Positions 33,509-41,729 of a stretch of 51,812 bases of DNA are shown here, in pieces. The position numbers were made by a program, and so were the translations under genes. This stretch comes from an uncultured Prochlorococcus sp. (GTDB lineage: Bacteria > Cyanobacteriota > Cyanobacteriia > PCC-6307 > Cyanobiaceae). How positions within the stretch are numbered: position 1 is the first letter of the stretch; each line of letters starts with the position of its first letter. The notes under the pieces were generated by a model. It worked only from the letters and a program-made list of their open reading frames with translations, had not been told where the DNA came from and did no database searches. Location: NCBI GenBank assembly GCA_902589115.1, contig CACIRS010000005.1, positions 1-51,812 on the forward strand, given 5' to 3'.

Positions 33509-33722
33509 AATCACTCAAACAACAACAACAAGTCCTTTTCTATTTACTAGGAGGTCTAACAATCATTTCTCTAATCTTTTGAAACTGCTTTTGCCAAAAG
33601 CGAATAACAGAATCTGGAATTGGTTTGTTGATGACTTAAAGTTCCAAAATAAATCGAAACCACTAACCACTCAAAACAATTATCAGTATGGTTTCGACTC
33701 CATAAGAGAAATTCATGAGTAG
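33411..33722 (+). CDS. Chimeric ORF starting with the EVE-repeat peptide
   Basis: From the R2 ATG, 103 codons are open: MTDISYWLMKSG, then a tail unrelated to EVE proteins (Ser/Thr- and Asn-rich). It overlaps the RTX start by 8 bp. It may be a translated remnant rather than a functional gene; co-translation with the RTX gene is possible. Confidence 0.35.
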   Translation: MTDISYWLMKSGISVVESDYKEFEKSIHTKFTPITQTTTTSPFLFTRRSNNHFSNLLKLLLPKANNRIWNWFVDDLKFQNKSKPLTTQNNYQYGFDSIREIHE

Positions 33723-35064
33723 TGCGTATACATCAAATGAAGTTTCAATTCTTAAGAGCTATTTCAATCAAGTTCTCGATGTATTTGGTACTACAATTGT
33801 TGCGACTACGGGCGTAACTAGTGAGAATTTAAATCACACTAAAGCAATATTAAGTGAGTATCTAGATAATAATGAAGATGGAATTGTAGATAATCAGGTA
33901 GTCGCATCTACACTAAAAAATGAAAAAGCAGTTTTAGCATTATTCGCCTCTGAAGAGGCGTACGAAAATGATTTTCTAGTTGTAGAGAATATTTTCCGTA
34001 ACCAAGTAGGTGGTAATTATCAAACACTTTATAATTATGAAATTAGACCAGCTGGATCAAGTGAAAGCGGAGGTTTTGACGCCTCTATAGAAGAAATATT
34101 GCACCTAATAACTTTCAAAGGCTATGCAAAAACTTATCCTTCAGTATTTGGTGCAACCAAAGGCTCTGAACTTGCTAACTCAATGGATATTGCAAGAGGT
34201 GGGTACTTTGAGGATGTTCCTTCAAGTTATCCAGAGAGTGCATGGTACACGTATTACGACAAAACCTGTAATTATGATTGCCAAACACAAGAATATATCT
34301 ATTGGGGGTTGACATCTCTATTAGGTGGTCAAAGTTATAATGGACGAATAGATCAAATTAAACATGAATGGAGACTGAATACTCCTTATTTGTTTAAATT
34401 AAATGACACTTCACTTTATAATTTAATTGCAAACCCAATATATGGATTTGCAACTCAGCTTCCTGATGGTAAATATCTAACTACAACAAAGAGTGCAAAC
34501 AATAAATCAATTGTAGGAACAGCAAGTAATGATAATTTAGAAGGTGAATCTGGAGATTCGTTTGGCAATGATACTTTAAGCGGAGGATTAGGAGACGATA
34601 CTCTTACTGGATTTCGTGGTGCTGATGATTTAAAAGGAGAAGCAGGTGATGATGTTCTTAGAGCAGGAAATGGCAAAGACACTCTTACCGGCGGATCAGG
34701 AAGTGACACTCTGTATGGCGGCTTTGGTACCAACACTTTCCAAGATTCCAATGATGGAGAGGCTGACAAGCTTTATCTAAAAAGTGATCAGTTGGCTTAC
34801 AACTGGATCTATACCAAAGCAGGTAATAGTCCTAATGGGGAAAAAGCTGACAACATTGGCAAACTGGATGCTAATGATCAAATCTATATCCAGGGTGCAA
34901 CTACAGCTCAATTAACCTTTGGCTCAGCTACACATACGACTCCTTTTGGTGAGACATGGAGCGGTATCGGTATCTACGCCGCTGGAACCTTAGAAGCTGT
35001 TTTTACCGGTGGGACTCTTACACAAGCTCAACTACAAGCCATTACTTTTGGTGCTGACGCTTAA
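33715..35064 (+). CDS. RTX (Ca2+-binding) secreted protein, type 2
   Basis: The 449-aa product has an N-terminal domain (about 1-255) with LDNNEDGIVDN (EF-hand-like loop), an EEILH (about 128-132) zinc-protease-like fragment, and the Cys-containing YYDKTCNYDCQTQEYIYWG. A putative metallopeptidase role is only suggestive, since HExxH is absent. RTX units follow (GDDTLTGFRGADDL, GDDVLRAGNGKDTL, GSDTLYGG), then the C-terminal secretion domain, almost identical to that of the gene at 10608. It fills the R2-R3 interval alone. Confidence 0.85.
   Translation: MSSAYTSNEVSILKSYFNQVLDVFGTTIVATTGVTSENLNHTKAILSEYLDNNEDGIVDNQVVASTLKNEKAVLALFASEEAYENDFLVVENIFRNQVGGNYQTLYNYEIRPAGSSESGGFDASIEEILHLITFKGYAKTYPSVFGATKGSELANSMDIARGGYFEDVPSSYPESAWYTYYDKTCNYDCQTQEYIYWGLTSLLGGQSYNGRIDQIKHEWRLNTPYLFKLNDTSLYNLIANPIYGFATQLPDGKYLTTTKSANNKSIVGTASNDNLEGESGDSFGNDTLSGGLGDDTLTGFRGADDLKGEAGDDVLRAGNGKDTLTGGSGSDTLYGGFGTNTFQDSNDGEADKLYLKSDQLAYNWIYTKAGNSPNGEKADNIGKLDANDQIYIQGATTAQLTFGSATHTTPFGETWSGIGIYAAGTLEAVFTGGTLTQAQLQAITFGADA
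34720..35052 (+). repeat. RTX C-terminal domain repeat, copy 2 (333 bp)
   Basis: It matches 11658-11990 with about nine differences by eye over 333 bp. The two copies are in direct orientation about 23 kb apart. Synonymous positions are nearly identical, so exchange was recent compared with the diverged RTX units to the left. Confidence 0.93.
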
Positions 35065-35151
35065 TTTCAGGCATTACAAACTAGAAATAAGTGGAGAATT
35101 GATCCACAACTATTCATAGGAAGGTCTCAATTCTGCATCTTCAAAGCTTTT

Positions 35152-35274
35152 CTGAGGCAGAATAAAGGCAGGCTTAAGAACTGCTCATTTTCCAAAAGTT
35201 CACACAAGATTCACACACTGCAATTCTCGCAAATCCCTTGCTATGACTGAGATAAACTACTGGCTAATGAAAAG
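35152..35274 (+). repeat. EVE 5'-end repeat R3 with full leader
   Basis: It shares with R5 the leader from CTGAGGCA through AGGCAGGCTTAAGAACTGCT, paired TTCACAC words (11-bp period) and CCCTTGCT-ATGACTGAGAT. The core is at 35261-35274. The 13-codon reading frame MTEINYWLMKSSL then stops, so this is a promoter plus stub of the EVE gene. Confidence 0.92.
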
Positions 35275-35298
35275 TTCCCTTTAGGTGATAGCAACCGA

Positions 35299-35311
35299 TC
35301 TCAGCGAATCA
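35299..35311 (+). repeat. 13-bp dispersed repeat TCTCAGCGAATCA, copy 2
   Basis: It is identical to 28286-28298 and lies 25 bp after the core of R3 and just before the direct-repeat motif at 35315. Its role is unknown; it may belong to the element boundary. Confidence 0.55.
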
Positions 35312-35314
35312 GAA

Positions 35315-35340
35315 ATTTCTATCCAAACTTTATCCAAACT
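35315..35340 (+). promoter_or_regulatory. Direct-repeat regulatory motif upstream of the P-loop/phosphoesterase operon
   Basis: Two TCCAAAC words start at 35322 and 35333 (11-bp period). The 26 bp match the ggt-upstream motif with two mismatches. It lies about 108 bp upstream of the operon start, a normal distance for a PhoB-type activator. Pho control is inferred from the pstS similarity and is not proven. Confidence 0.5.
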
Positions 35341-35447
35341 AGAGAAATGGCAGAAATGGAAGAAGAGAAAATCAGGGTTACATGATGAAAATGGTTATCG
35401 TTCTCATCTTCTGATATTTTCGTAGGGCGATTGTCATTGTCTAAAGA

Positions 35448-36233
35448 ATGAACCAGACATGGCTGATCTCGGGTTCGCCAGGCTGCGGCAAAACCAGCTG
35501 GATACTCAAAACAATGCGAAGCCATCAAGGCAAATGCGGATATTTACGACTAGATGGCTATCCCTCTAACGGGCTAGAGCAGGTGTCTGACTCAGGAATC
35601 GATAAGACATTTCTCAAGGATCAATTCCCTGAACTAATAGATCTATCGGATTCCCATCATGCCTCCAGATCGCAACAAGGTGACCTGCTCACATTGATTG
35701 AGCTCCCCCAGTTCCAGTCTCCTCAGCAGGCAGGCCTAATGGGTATGGATCCTCGCGTCAAAAATCAGCTTGAAGCCTTGCAACTTCATCCTGACAGGCA
35801 TCTCCACTTTGGTCGGGATCCTGAATTACCAAACAAAGACACATTGGAATTCAAAAAACTTGAATCTTTCAGCCTCAGTCTTAATGCCAGCGTCTGGGAT
35901 CCACCCAGTCTGAATACCTTGTGGTTCGAGCTAGTGAACGGAGCATATGGCGACGTCTATCGAGCTAAGGCCTTGATGAACTTGCCAGATGGGCGCTCTA
36001 TGTTCTTCAACTGGATCGTGAGTCAAGAAAGCTCACAGTTCATTCCACTTGAAGAAATTTCAGCTCCAAATGGCAGGCCTGCCAGCTTGTCTGAGCTTGT
36101 CGTGCAAGGAAAACATCTTGATGGCTTACGTATTCAATCAACGATCGACCTCTGCCTACTAAACGATGCCGTACTTGAGATGCATCAAATGCCTCTTAGG
36201 GATCGACAAAAAGAAGCTATTCCCTCAACTTAA
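35448..36233 (+). CDS. Compact CobW-like P-loop protein
   Basis: The 261-aa product has Walker A GSPGCGKTSW (9-18) and a C-terminal CobW_C-like part (YGDVYRAKALMNLPDGRSMF). The CxCC metal motif and NKxD base-specificity motif of classical COG0523 proteins are not visible, so this is a divergent relative. It is the first gene of an operon: 5 bp to the first phosphoesterase, which overlaps the second by 4 bp. A metal-loading role for those enzymes is an inference from context. G+C is visibly higher than in the flanks. Confidence 0.75.
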   Translation: MNQTWLISGSPGCGKTSWILKTMRSHQGKCGYLRLDGYPSNGLEQVSDSGIDKTFLKDQFPELIDLSDSHHASRSQQGDLLTLIELPQFQSPQQAGLMGMDPRVKNQLEALQLHPDRHLHFGRDPELPNKDTLEFKKLESFSLSLNASVWDPPSLNTLWFELVNGAYGDVYRAKALMNLPDGRSMFFNWIVSQESSQFIPLEEISAPNGRPASLSELVVQGKHLDGLRIQSTIDLCLLNDAVLEMHQMPLRDRQKEAIPST

Positions 36234-36238
36234 TCGCC

Positions 36239-37054
36239 ATGAATCACGCAATTATCTCCTGTCTACACGCCAATCTCCCTGCAGCGGAAGCTGTCTTGAA
36301 TGACATTGATAGGCAAGGGATTGACACCATTACCTGTCTTGGTGATCTAGTGGGCTATGGCCCCCAGCCCAACGAAGTAGTTGAGCTGATACGAAAGCGT
36401 GGTATAGCAACCTGCCAGGGCTGCTGGGATGAAGATATCATCGATGGTCTTAATGCCTGCGAGTGCAGCTACCCTTCTCAGCTAGCAGAAAGACGTGGGC
36501 ACCTGGCCCACCAATGGACAGATGATCAGCTAACGGACGAAAACAAAAGTTTTTTGGCCAGCCTCCCAACATCATTACGTCGTGATCGACTCCTCTTCGT
36601 GCATGGCAGTCCCAACAGTCAGCATGAGTATCTTCTTCCGGACATGGATGCATTTGCAGCTCTCGAGCGAGTAGAAACAGCGGGTGCCGATATCCTGTTT
36701 TGCGGGCATACTCACCAGCCTTATGTACGTGAATTGAGAGATGGATCTATTCGTGTGCGTTTACAAAACGCCGACCATGGCAACGATCAGGGTGAAGAAC
36801 TAACCCTGCCGATGCGCAAAATCGTCAATGCTGGATCAGTGGGCGAGCCACGTCATGGAAGTACAAATGCCACCTATGTAATTCACAACGATGCAACTGA
36901 TGAAGTTGAGATAAAAGAGGTGGCCTATGACGTTGGTCGAACGTGTCAAGCGATTGTCGAGGCGGGGCTACCGAAAGTCTTCGCATGGCGACTGAGTCAT
37001 GGGTTTGAATTCGCCGAGCAGGCCGAAGATGCAAGTCATGTGTGTGAACGATGA
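36239..37054 (+). CDS. Metallophosphoesterase with Cys-substituted metal site
   Basis: The 271-aa product has a calcineurin-like fold: SCLHAN (7-12), where SDIHGN is expected, so the first Asp ligand is Cys8; GDLVGYGP (35-42); GCWDED (61-66) where GNHD/E is usual; VHGS (121-124); and GHTH (156-159). Most metal ligands are retained. The Cys changes suggest a different metal or altered chemistry. The substrate is unknown; a phosphodiesterase or protein phosphatase activity is typical of the family. It sits between the P-loop gene and a degenerate paralogue. Confidence 0.85.
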   Translation: MNHAIISCLHANLPAAEAVLNDIDRQGIDTITCLGDLVGYGPQPNEVVELIRKRGIATCQGCWDEDIIDGLNACECSYPSQLAERRGHLAHQWTDDQLTDENKSFLASLPTSLRRDRLLFVHGSPNSQHEYLLPDMDAFAALERVETAGADILFCGHTHQPYVRELRDGSIRVRLQNADHGNDQGEELTLPMRKIVNAGSVGEPRHGSTNATYVIHNDATDEVEIKEVAYDVGRTCQAIVEAGLPKVFAWRLSHGFEFAEQAEDASHVCER

Positions 37055-37764
37055 TTGAAAGATGGGCACTAGTAAGTGGTCTACGCGGAGATCTCGAGAC
37101 CTATGACCTAATTCAACGGGATCTAAAGAAGACTCGTGGAGTTACAGCCTTATTTGTCCTTGGAGACCTCGTCGGGCCCGAACGCAACTGTGACGCACTG
37201 TTGGATCGACTAAGGAATCCCCATCGCGGCGATTTAAAACCAGATTGCATCTATGGCTGGTGGGAAGAGCAACTACTTGCAGAGCGTGGGTTTCGTGGTG
37301 AACGCAAAGCTGATGCTCTGCGGCTCAGCCAAGGTGAAGACGCAGTCAGCGCACTGCTGAATACGGTTAATCCTTCTCACCTGAAATGGCTGGCATCACT
37401 GCAATTTGGCTTCATTGAACTTGACTGTGCACTCATTCATGGGAGCTCTTCAGACGTGGCTGACAACCTCACATCTGAAACATCTCCACTGATCCTCCTT
37501 GATCGACTCACCCGTCTCAATGTGAACAGACTGTTCACAGCGCGCAGTACTAAACAATTTCATCTTGAACTGACTGGAGGAGGGATCAATTCACAAGTAA
37601 AGGATCTGAACGGTAAACGTGAACAACAACAGGAAGTTCCCAAGCGAAGCGTGATTGGAATTGGAGCTGGCTTGAATTACACCCTTTATGACATTGGTAG
37701 CGATAAAACGCACTTCCTTACCGCCGGCAGCAAAACAAATCCCAAAGGGAAGGGTTTCGCATAA
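37051..37764 (+). CDS. Degenerate metallophosphoesterase paralogue
   Basis: The 237-aa product is related in layout to the upstream enzyme: SGLRGD (9-14) in place of SxLHxN, GDLVGP (38-43), GWWEEQ (69-74), LIHGSS in the middle, but no GHTH. It overlaps the upstream gene by 4 bp. With several ligands missing it is probably a non-catalytic partner or regulator of the first enzyme. This is inference. Confidence 0.75.
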   Translation: MIERWALVSGLRGDLETYDLIQRDLKKTRGVTALFVLGDLVGPERNCDALLDRLRNPHRGDLKPDCIYGWWEEQLLAERGFRGERKADALRLSQGEDAVSALLNTVNPSHLKWLASLQFGFIELDCALIHGSSSDVADNLTSETSPLILLDRLTRLNVNRLFTARSTKQFHLELTGGGINSQVKDLNGKREQQQEVPKRSVIGIGAGLNYTLYDIGSDKTHFLTAGSKTNPKGKGFA

Positions 37765-37904
37765 ACCTCGTCATTATTTTGAGAGAGAGATTGATAGCCA
37801 CAAATATTGCTCAGTAGGATCAAAAGCTCTATGAATAGAGAAGAAAACTTAGGCATTTGATGGGTTTGAACGCCCAAAAAAGCCTAAAAACAACAACTTT
37901 TATC

Positions 37905-37952
37905 CCCCGAATCCCTTGCTATGGCTGACATCCAGTGGTGGCTAATGAAAAG
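37905..37952 (+). repeat. EVE 5'-end repeat R4
   Basis: It reads CCCGAATCCCTTGCT followed by ATGGCTGAC and the peptide IQWWLMKS. The core is at 37939-37952. The frame ends after 15 codons (MADIQWWLMKSISTV). The long leader seen in R3 and R5 is not evident here. Confidence 0.87.
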
Positions 37953-38012
37953 CATATCAACTGTCTAAAAGATAGTTATAGTAAGAATCTAGGAGAAAAC
38001 CTGGTTAATTTA

Positions 38013-38032
38013 TTCTAACCTTTATTCTAACC
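38013..38032 (+). promoter_or_regulatory. Pho-box-like direct repeat upstream of pstS
   Basis: Two identical TTCTAACC octamers start 12 bp apart (38013 and 38025), with a related GGTTAAT just to the left. This closely resembles cyanobacterial Pho boxes (tandem TTAACC half-sites). It lies about 146 bp upstream of the pstS start. Confidence 0.65.
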
Positions 38033-38178
38033 AGTCTCTAAGTATTTATGCCTAAGATCCTAGGTCGAAGGACCGTCTTGGGCGATCGCCGGATGGTTGC
38101 TACATCTGCATCCATCAACAAAACTTGATTAAATCAATATTATTTGATTAATGTAACTAGGCCAATGCTTCTAGGTCA

Positions 38179-39180
38179 ATGATCTTCGCAAAGAAGGCTT
38201 TCATTTTCTCTTCTGTCCTTGCCGCTAGCACAGGACTAATTGCTTGTGGGCCTTCTGATTCAACCTCCACTGTTCGCCTAAGTGGTGCAGGTGCAACCTT
38301 CCCCGCAAAGGTTTACACACGCTGGTTTTCTGATCTAGCTAAATCTGGCGGGCTAAAGGTTAATTATCAAGCAGTTGGTTCGGGCTCTGGACGCAAAGCT
38401 TTTATTGATGAAACCGTGGATTTTGGTGCCTCGGATGATCCAATGAAAGCGAAAGACATCGCCAAAGTCACTCGTGGCCTAGTTCAAATTCCTATGGTGG
38501 GAGGCACCATCGCCTTTGGCTACAACAAGCCAGATTGTGATCTCAAGTTAACTCAGAAGCAAGCAGTCAGGATCGCAATGGGCAACATCAAAGACTGGAG
38601 TGAACTGGGTTGTCCTGCTGAAAAACTCACTTGGGTCCATCGTTCTGATGGTTCAGGTACTACCAAAGCCTTCACCAATTCAATGCAAGCTTTCTCAAAT
38701 GACTCCAGTGAATGGTCTCTAGGTACTGGAAAATCAGTTAAATGGCCTGCTGGAATTGGCGGCAAAGGGAATGCTGGTGTGGCGGGTTATATCCGCAACA
38801 CACCTGGTGCCATTGGCTATGTCAACCAGTCATATATCAAAGGTGTGGTCAAGGCTGCTGCTCTTCAAAACTTGTCTGGCGAGTATTTGAAGCCAACCAC
38901 AGCTACAGGTGCTACCGCACTCAACGGCATTCGACTAGACCAAAACTTGGCTGGTCAAAATCCCAATCCAACTGCAAAAGGTGCTTATCCAATTGCTACG
39001 TTGACCTGGATCTTAGCCTATGAGACAGGTAATGGCTCTAAGACGGAAGCCATTAAAGAAGCTTTAAACTACCTATTAAGCGATAAGGCTCAAAATAAAG
39101 CCCCTTCACTTGGCTTTGTTCCTCTGAAGGGTGACATCCTTAATAAGGCACGCGCTGCCGTAAATAGGATTGGAAACTGA
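38179..39180 (+). CDS. pstS: Phosphate ABC transporter substrate-binding protein PstS, complete copy
   Basis: The 333-aa lipoprotein captures phosphate in the periplasm. It has a signal and lipobox GLIACGPS (Cys23), a phosphate-loop SGAGATFPAKVYTRW, GSGSGRKAFIDE, DFGASDDPM and DGSGTTKAFT. It is highly similar to the partial copy at 1-871. A Pho-box-like repeat lies upstream and a strong terminator downstream. It is convergent with the arsJ-gap operon, pairing phosphate capture with arsenate resistance; arsenate is a phosphate analogue taken up by Pst systems. Confidence 0.97.
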   Translation: MIFAKKAFIFSSVLAASTGLIACGPSDSTSTVRLSGAGATFPAKVYTRWFSDLAKSGGLKVNYQAVGSGSGRKAFIDETVDFGASDDPMKAKDIAKVTRGLVQIPMVGGTIAFGYNKPDCDLKLTQKQAVRIAMGNIKDWSELGCPAEKLTWVHRSDGSGTTKAFTNSMQAFSNDSSEWSLGTGKSVKWPAGIGGKGNAGVAGYIRNTPGAIGYVNQSYIKGVVKAAALQNLSGEYLKPTTATGATALNGIRLDQNLAGQNPNPTAKGAYPIATLTWILAYETGNGSKTEAIKEALNYLLSDKAQNKAPSLGFVPLKGDILNKARAAVNRIGN

Positions 39181-39227
39181 GTTTTAGGGTCAATTTAATA
39201 GGAGCTTTGATCGACTCCAAAATTTTT

Positions 39228-39258
39228 AAGAGGGGTATTTTTTAACCCCTCTTTTTAT
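39228..39258 (+). terminator. Rho-independent terminator between pstS and arsJ
   Basis: AAGAGGGGT pairs with ACCCCTCTT around an 8-9 nt T-rich loop and is followed by TTTATTG. On the opposite strand the same hairpin is followed by AAAAATTTT, so it may serve both convergent genes. Confidence 0.9.
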
Positions 39259-39295
39259 TGGCTATATAAAGATTTGAAATCATTTAATTATGGAC

Positions 39296-40567
39296 TTATA
39301 GCGAACTTCCTTTAAGCGATACAGAGTTAATTAATGATGGTAGACGTAAGCTACTTAACCATGAAAAGAGCACGAGTATACTGGAACACCATAAACAAAG
39401 TTGCATCCCTATAGTTGCATTCTCTCCAAGCATAAATAAAGCTCCTGAAAGTAATGTTCCTAGAAGCCTGCCGGCTGCATTCGCCATGTAATAGAAACCA
39501 ACATTCAGGCTCACGCTATCTGCATCGGTATAAGCCAACACCATGTAGGAATGGATAGATGAGTTCATTGCAAAAACCACTCCAAAAGCGATTAAGCCAG
39601 CGGTGATAGCAATGCCTGGATCACTCTGCCTCCACAATGCAATAGCGATGAGTCCAGGAATTGCAGTAAGAACAGCACTCCAAAACTTAATTGTAGAAAC
39701 TCCTGGGCTGGATTTTTTGCCCCAGACATTCCTTAAAGTAGGCGCTAACGCCTGCACAAAGCCGTAACCAATCACCCATAGTCCTAGAAAAGCTCCAATC
39801 TCTGAAAAGTTCCAGTTAAGAGATGTCTCTAGAAAAACAGGTAATGCAACGACAAACCACACATCTCTAGCTCCAAAGAGAAAAAAACGTGCCATAGAAA
39901 GTGCGTTGATCCCTTTGGATTTTGAAAATAGATCTTTAAACATCGGCTTCTCCTTCATACGCCCCATATCACCAGGCAAGACCAGAGTCAAAACAAAAGA
40001 CAGAGCCAGGCCAAATGCCATTAGCTCAACGGCCTTATTGAAACCAAAACCAATCAGCAAAACTCCACCCAGAAAAAATCCCACACCCTTGAGAGCATTT
40101 TTGGAACCTGTTAGAACCGCAACCCATTTAAATAATTGCTTTTTACCTTTCTGTTCTTCTTCCGGCGTTTCAGGAACAACTGTTTTGATTGCACTCTTTG
40201 CACTCATTTTGTTGAGGTCTTTGGCGATGCCACTGATTGCTTGCGCAACCATGACATAACTAACGCTTAACAACTTTGGCCAACTAGCAGCAACAGGAAC
40301 CAACATCAGTAGAGCACCTATCTGCAGAAGAGTTCCTGCCCATAGGGTTAGTCGTAAGCCATAGCGAGCACCAATCCAGCCGCCATACAAATTGGTAATG
40401 ATGCCAAAGAACTCATAAAAGAGAAAAAGAAAGGCAATTTCTAAAGCTGTATATCCAAGCTGATGGAAATGAAAGACCACCAACATACGCAGAGCGCCAT
40501 CAGTAAGAGTGAACGCCCAATAGTTGGCTGTGACGATCCCGTATTGCTGCAGAGACGACAATTTCAT
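39296..40567 (-). CDS. arsJ: ArsJ organoarsenical efflux permease (MFS)
   Basis: The 423-aa major-facilitator protein has about 11-12 helices, including GIVTANYWAFTLTDGALRML at the N-terminus and a characteristic IGARYGLRLTLW loop. ArsJ exports 1-arseno-3-phosphoglycerate, made by a partner GAPDH from arsenate. The call is supported by the adjacent gap gene (11 bp apart) and the divergent arsR, the known arsJ operon arrangement. It would act together with the GAPDH gene upstream on the same transcript. Confidence 0.92.
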   Translation of the reverse strand: MKLSSLQQYGIVTANYWAFTLTDGALRMLVVFHFHQLGYTALEIAFLFLFYEFFGIITNLYGGWIGARYGLRLTLWAGTLLQIGALLMLVPVAASWPKLLSVSYVMVAQAISGIAKDLNKMSAKSAIKTVVPETPEEEQKGKKQLFKWVAVLTGSKNALKGVGFFLGGVLLIGFGFNKAVELMAFGLALSFVLTLVLPGDMGRMKEKPMFKDLFSKSKGINALSMARFFLFGARDVWFVVALPVFLETSLNWNFSEIGAFLGLWVIGYGFVQALAPTLRNVWGKKSSPGVSTIKFWSAVLTAIPGLIAIALWRQSDPGIAITAGLIAFGVVFAMNSSIHSYMVLAYTDADSVSLNVGFYYMANAAGRLLGTLLSGALFMLGENATIGMQLCLWCSSILVLFSWLSSLRLPSLINSVSLKGSSL

Positions 40568-40578
40568 TTGGTTATCTT

Positions 40579-41616
40579 TTAACCTTTGCTATCTAGATTC
40601 ACGACATAAGAAGTTAGGTCTGCCATACGACAGCTGTAACCCCATTCATTGTCATACCAGGCAAAAACTTTTAATTGATTCCCATCTATAACCATTGTGG
40701 ACAAAGCATCAATAATTGAACTGCGTGAATCATTGACGTAGTCAATGGAGACTAAGGGCCTTTCTTCATAGCCAAGAATGCCTTTCAAATCTCCTTCGGA
40801 GGCACTTTTAAAAGCTTGGTTCGCTTCTTCTACGGAGATTTTGCGATTTAATTCAAAGACAGCATCCGTGAGAGAAGCATTAAGGAGTGGAACACGAACA
40901 GCATGTCCGTTTAATTTGCCTTGAAGCTCGGGGAAAATCATTCCTATAGCTTTAGCCGAACCAGTTGTAGTGGGGATAAGGCTTTGAATACTGCTGCGTG
41001 CTCGCCTTAAGTCGCTTTTAAAAGAGTCAATTGGAACCTGTGTATTGGTGATGTCATGAAGAGTGGTAATGGCTCCATGCATGATTCCAAAGTTTTCATT
41101 GACGACTTTTACGATTGGCGCCAAGCAGTTAGTTGTGCAAGAAGCAGCTGTGAGAACACGATGAATATTTGGGTCATACAGATTGTGATTAATTCCATAG
41201 ACGATGTTGAGTGCTTCTTCTCCTGCAACTTGTCCTGTTACTGGACAAGCAACGATGACCTTACTTAGCCCGAGTTTGTCGAAATACGGGCTAAGGGCTT
41301 CTGGAGTTTTGTTCTTACCCGAGCAATCCAAGACAATATCTACCCCTGCATCTCTCCATGGGCAAAGGGTGAAATCACTTTCCTGGGCGTAGCTCAAAAC
41401 ATGTTCATCAATCAGTATTTGAGACAGGTCAGATCGAATCGAATGAGTCCAACGCCCATGAACAGAATCAAACTCAAGCAAATGCGCAGCAACTTTTGCA
41501 TCACCAGCAGGATCATTAATCTGAACTAACTCAATATTTGGTCGACCCCATAAAGCACGAAAAACAAGACGACCTATGCGCCCAAATCCATTGATTCCAA
41601 TTCGCATGCAAGACAA
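40579..41616 (-). CDS. gap: Glyceraldehyde-3-phosphate dehydrogenase, arsenate-resistance type
   Basis: The 345-aa product has NAD-binding [14 protein letters not shown] (8-21), catalytic Cys160 in [11 protein letters not shown], and the C-terminal WYDNEWGYS. In ArsJ operons this enzyme uses arsenate in place of phosphate to form unstable 1-arseno-3-phosphoglycerate, which ArsJ expels. Position next to arsJ and arsR supports that role rather than glycolysis or the Calvin cycle. The arsR-type operators lie directly upstream. Confidence 0.94.
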   Translation of the reverse strand: MSCMRIGINGFGRIGRLVFRALWGRPNIELVQINDPAGDAKVAAHLLEFDSVHGRWTHSIRSDLSQILIDEHVLSYAQESDFTLCPWRDAGVDIVLDCSGKNKTPEALSPYFDKLGLSKVIVACPVTGQVAGEEALNIVYGINHNLYDPNIHRVLTAASCTTNCLAPIVKVVNENFGIMHGAITTLHDITNTQVPIDSFKSDLRRARSSIQSLIPTTTGSAKAIGMIFPELQGKLNGHAVRVPLLNASLTDAVFELNRKISVEEANQAFKSASEGDLKGILGYEERPLVSIDYVNDSRSSIIDALSTMVIDGNQLKVFAWYDNEWGYSCRMADLTSYVVNLDSKG

Positions 41617-41651
41617 TTGCAGAAAAACCGAAGAGCCCCAAGAAGCAACTC

Positions 41652-41685
41652 ATCAACTTATTTTGATGTATCAAATCCACTTGAT
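41652..41685. promoter_or_regulatory. Tandem ArsR operators
   Basis: Two perfect ATCAA-N6-TTGAT palindromes occupy 41652-41667 and 41670-41685, 18 bp apart start to start. This is the expected ArsR/SmtB-type inverted repeat. They lie between divergent gap-arsJ and arsR, so one regulator can control both directions. Confidence 0.85.
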
Positions 41686-41729
41686 GAAACCGAATTCTCA
41701 AATTCTTATAAAATGAAATCGATATTTCT

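Noticed and set aside
34455-34769. Minus-strand 104-codon frame, Ser/Pro-rich
   Set aside because: It is the antisense shadow of the RTX repeats, whose biased codons keep the opposite frame open.
38082-38089. GCGATCGC palindrome (HIP1-like) upstream of pstS
   Set aside because: A single occurrence; HIP1 is not abundant in this window, so no special meaning is supported.
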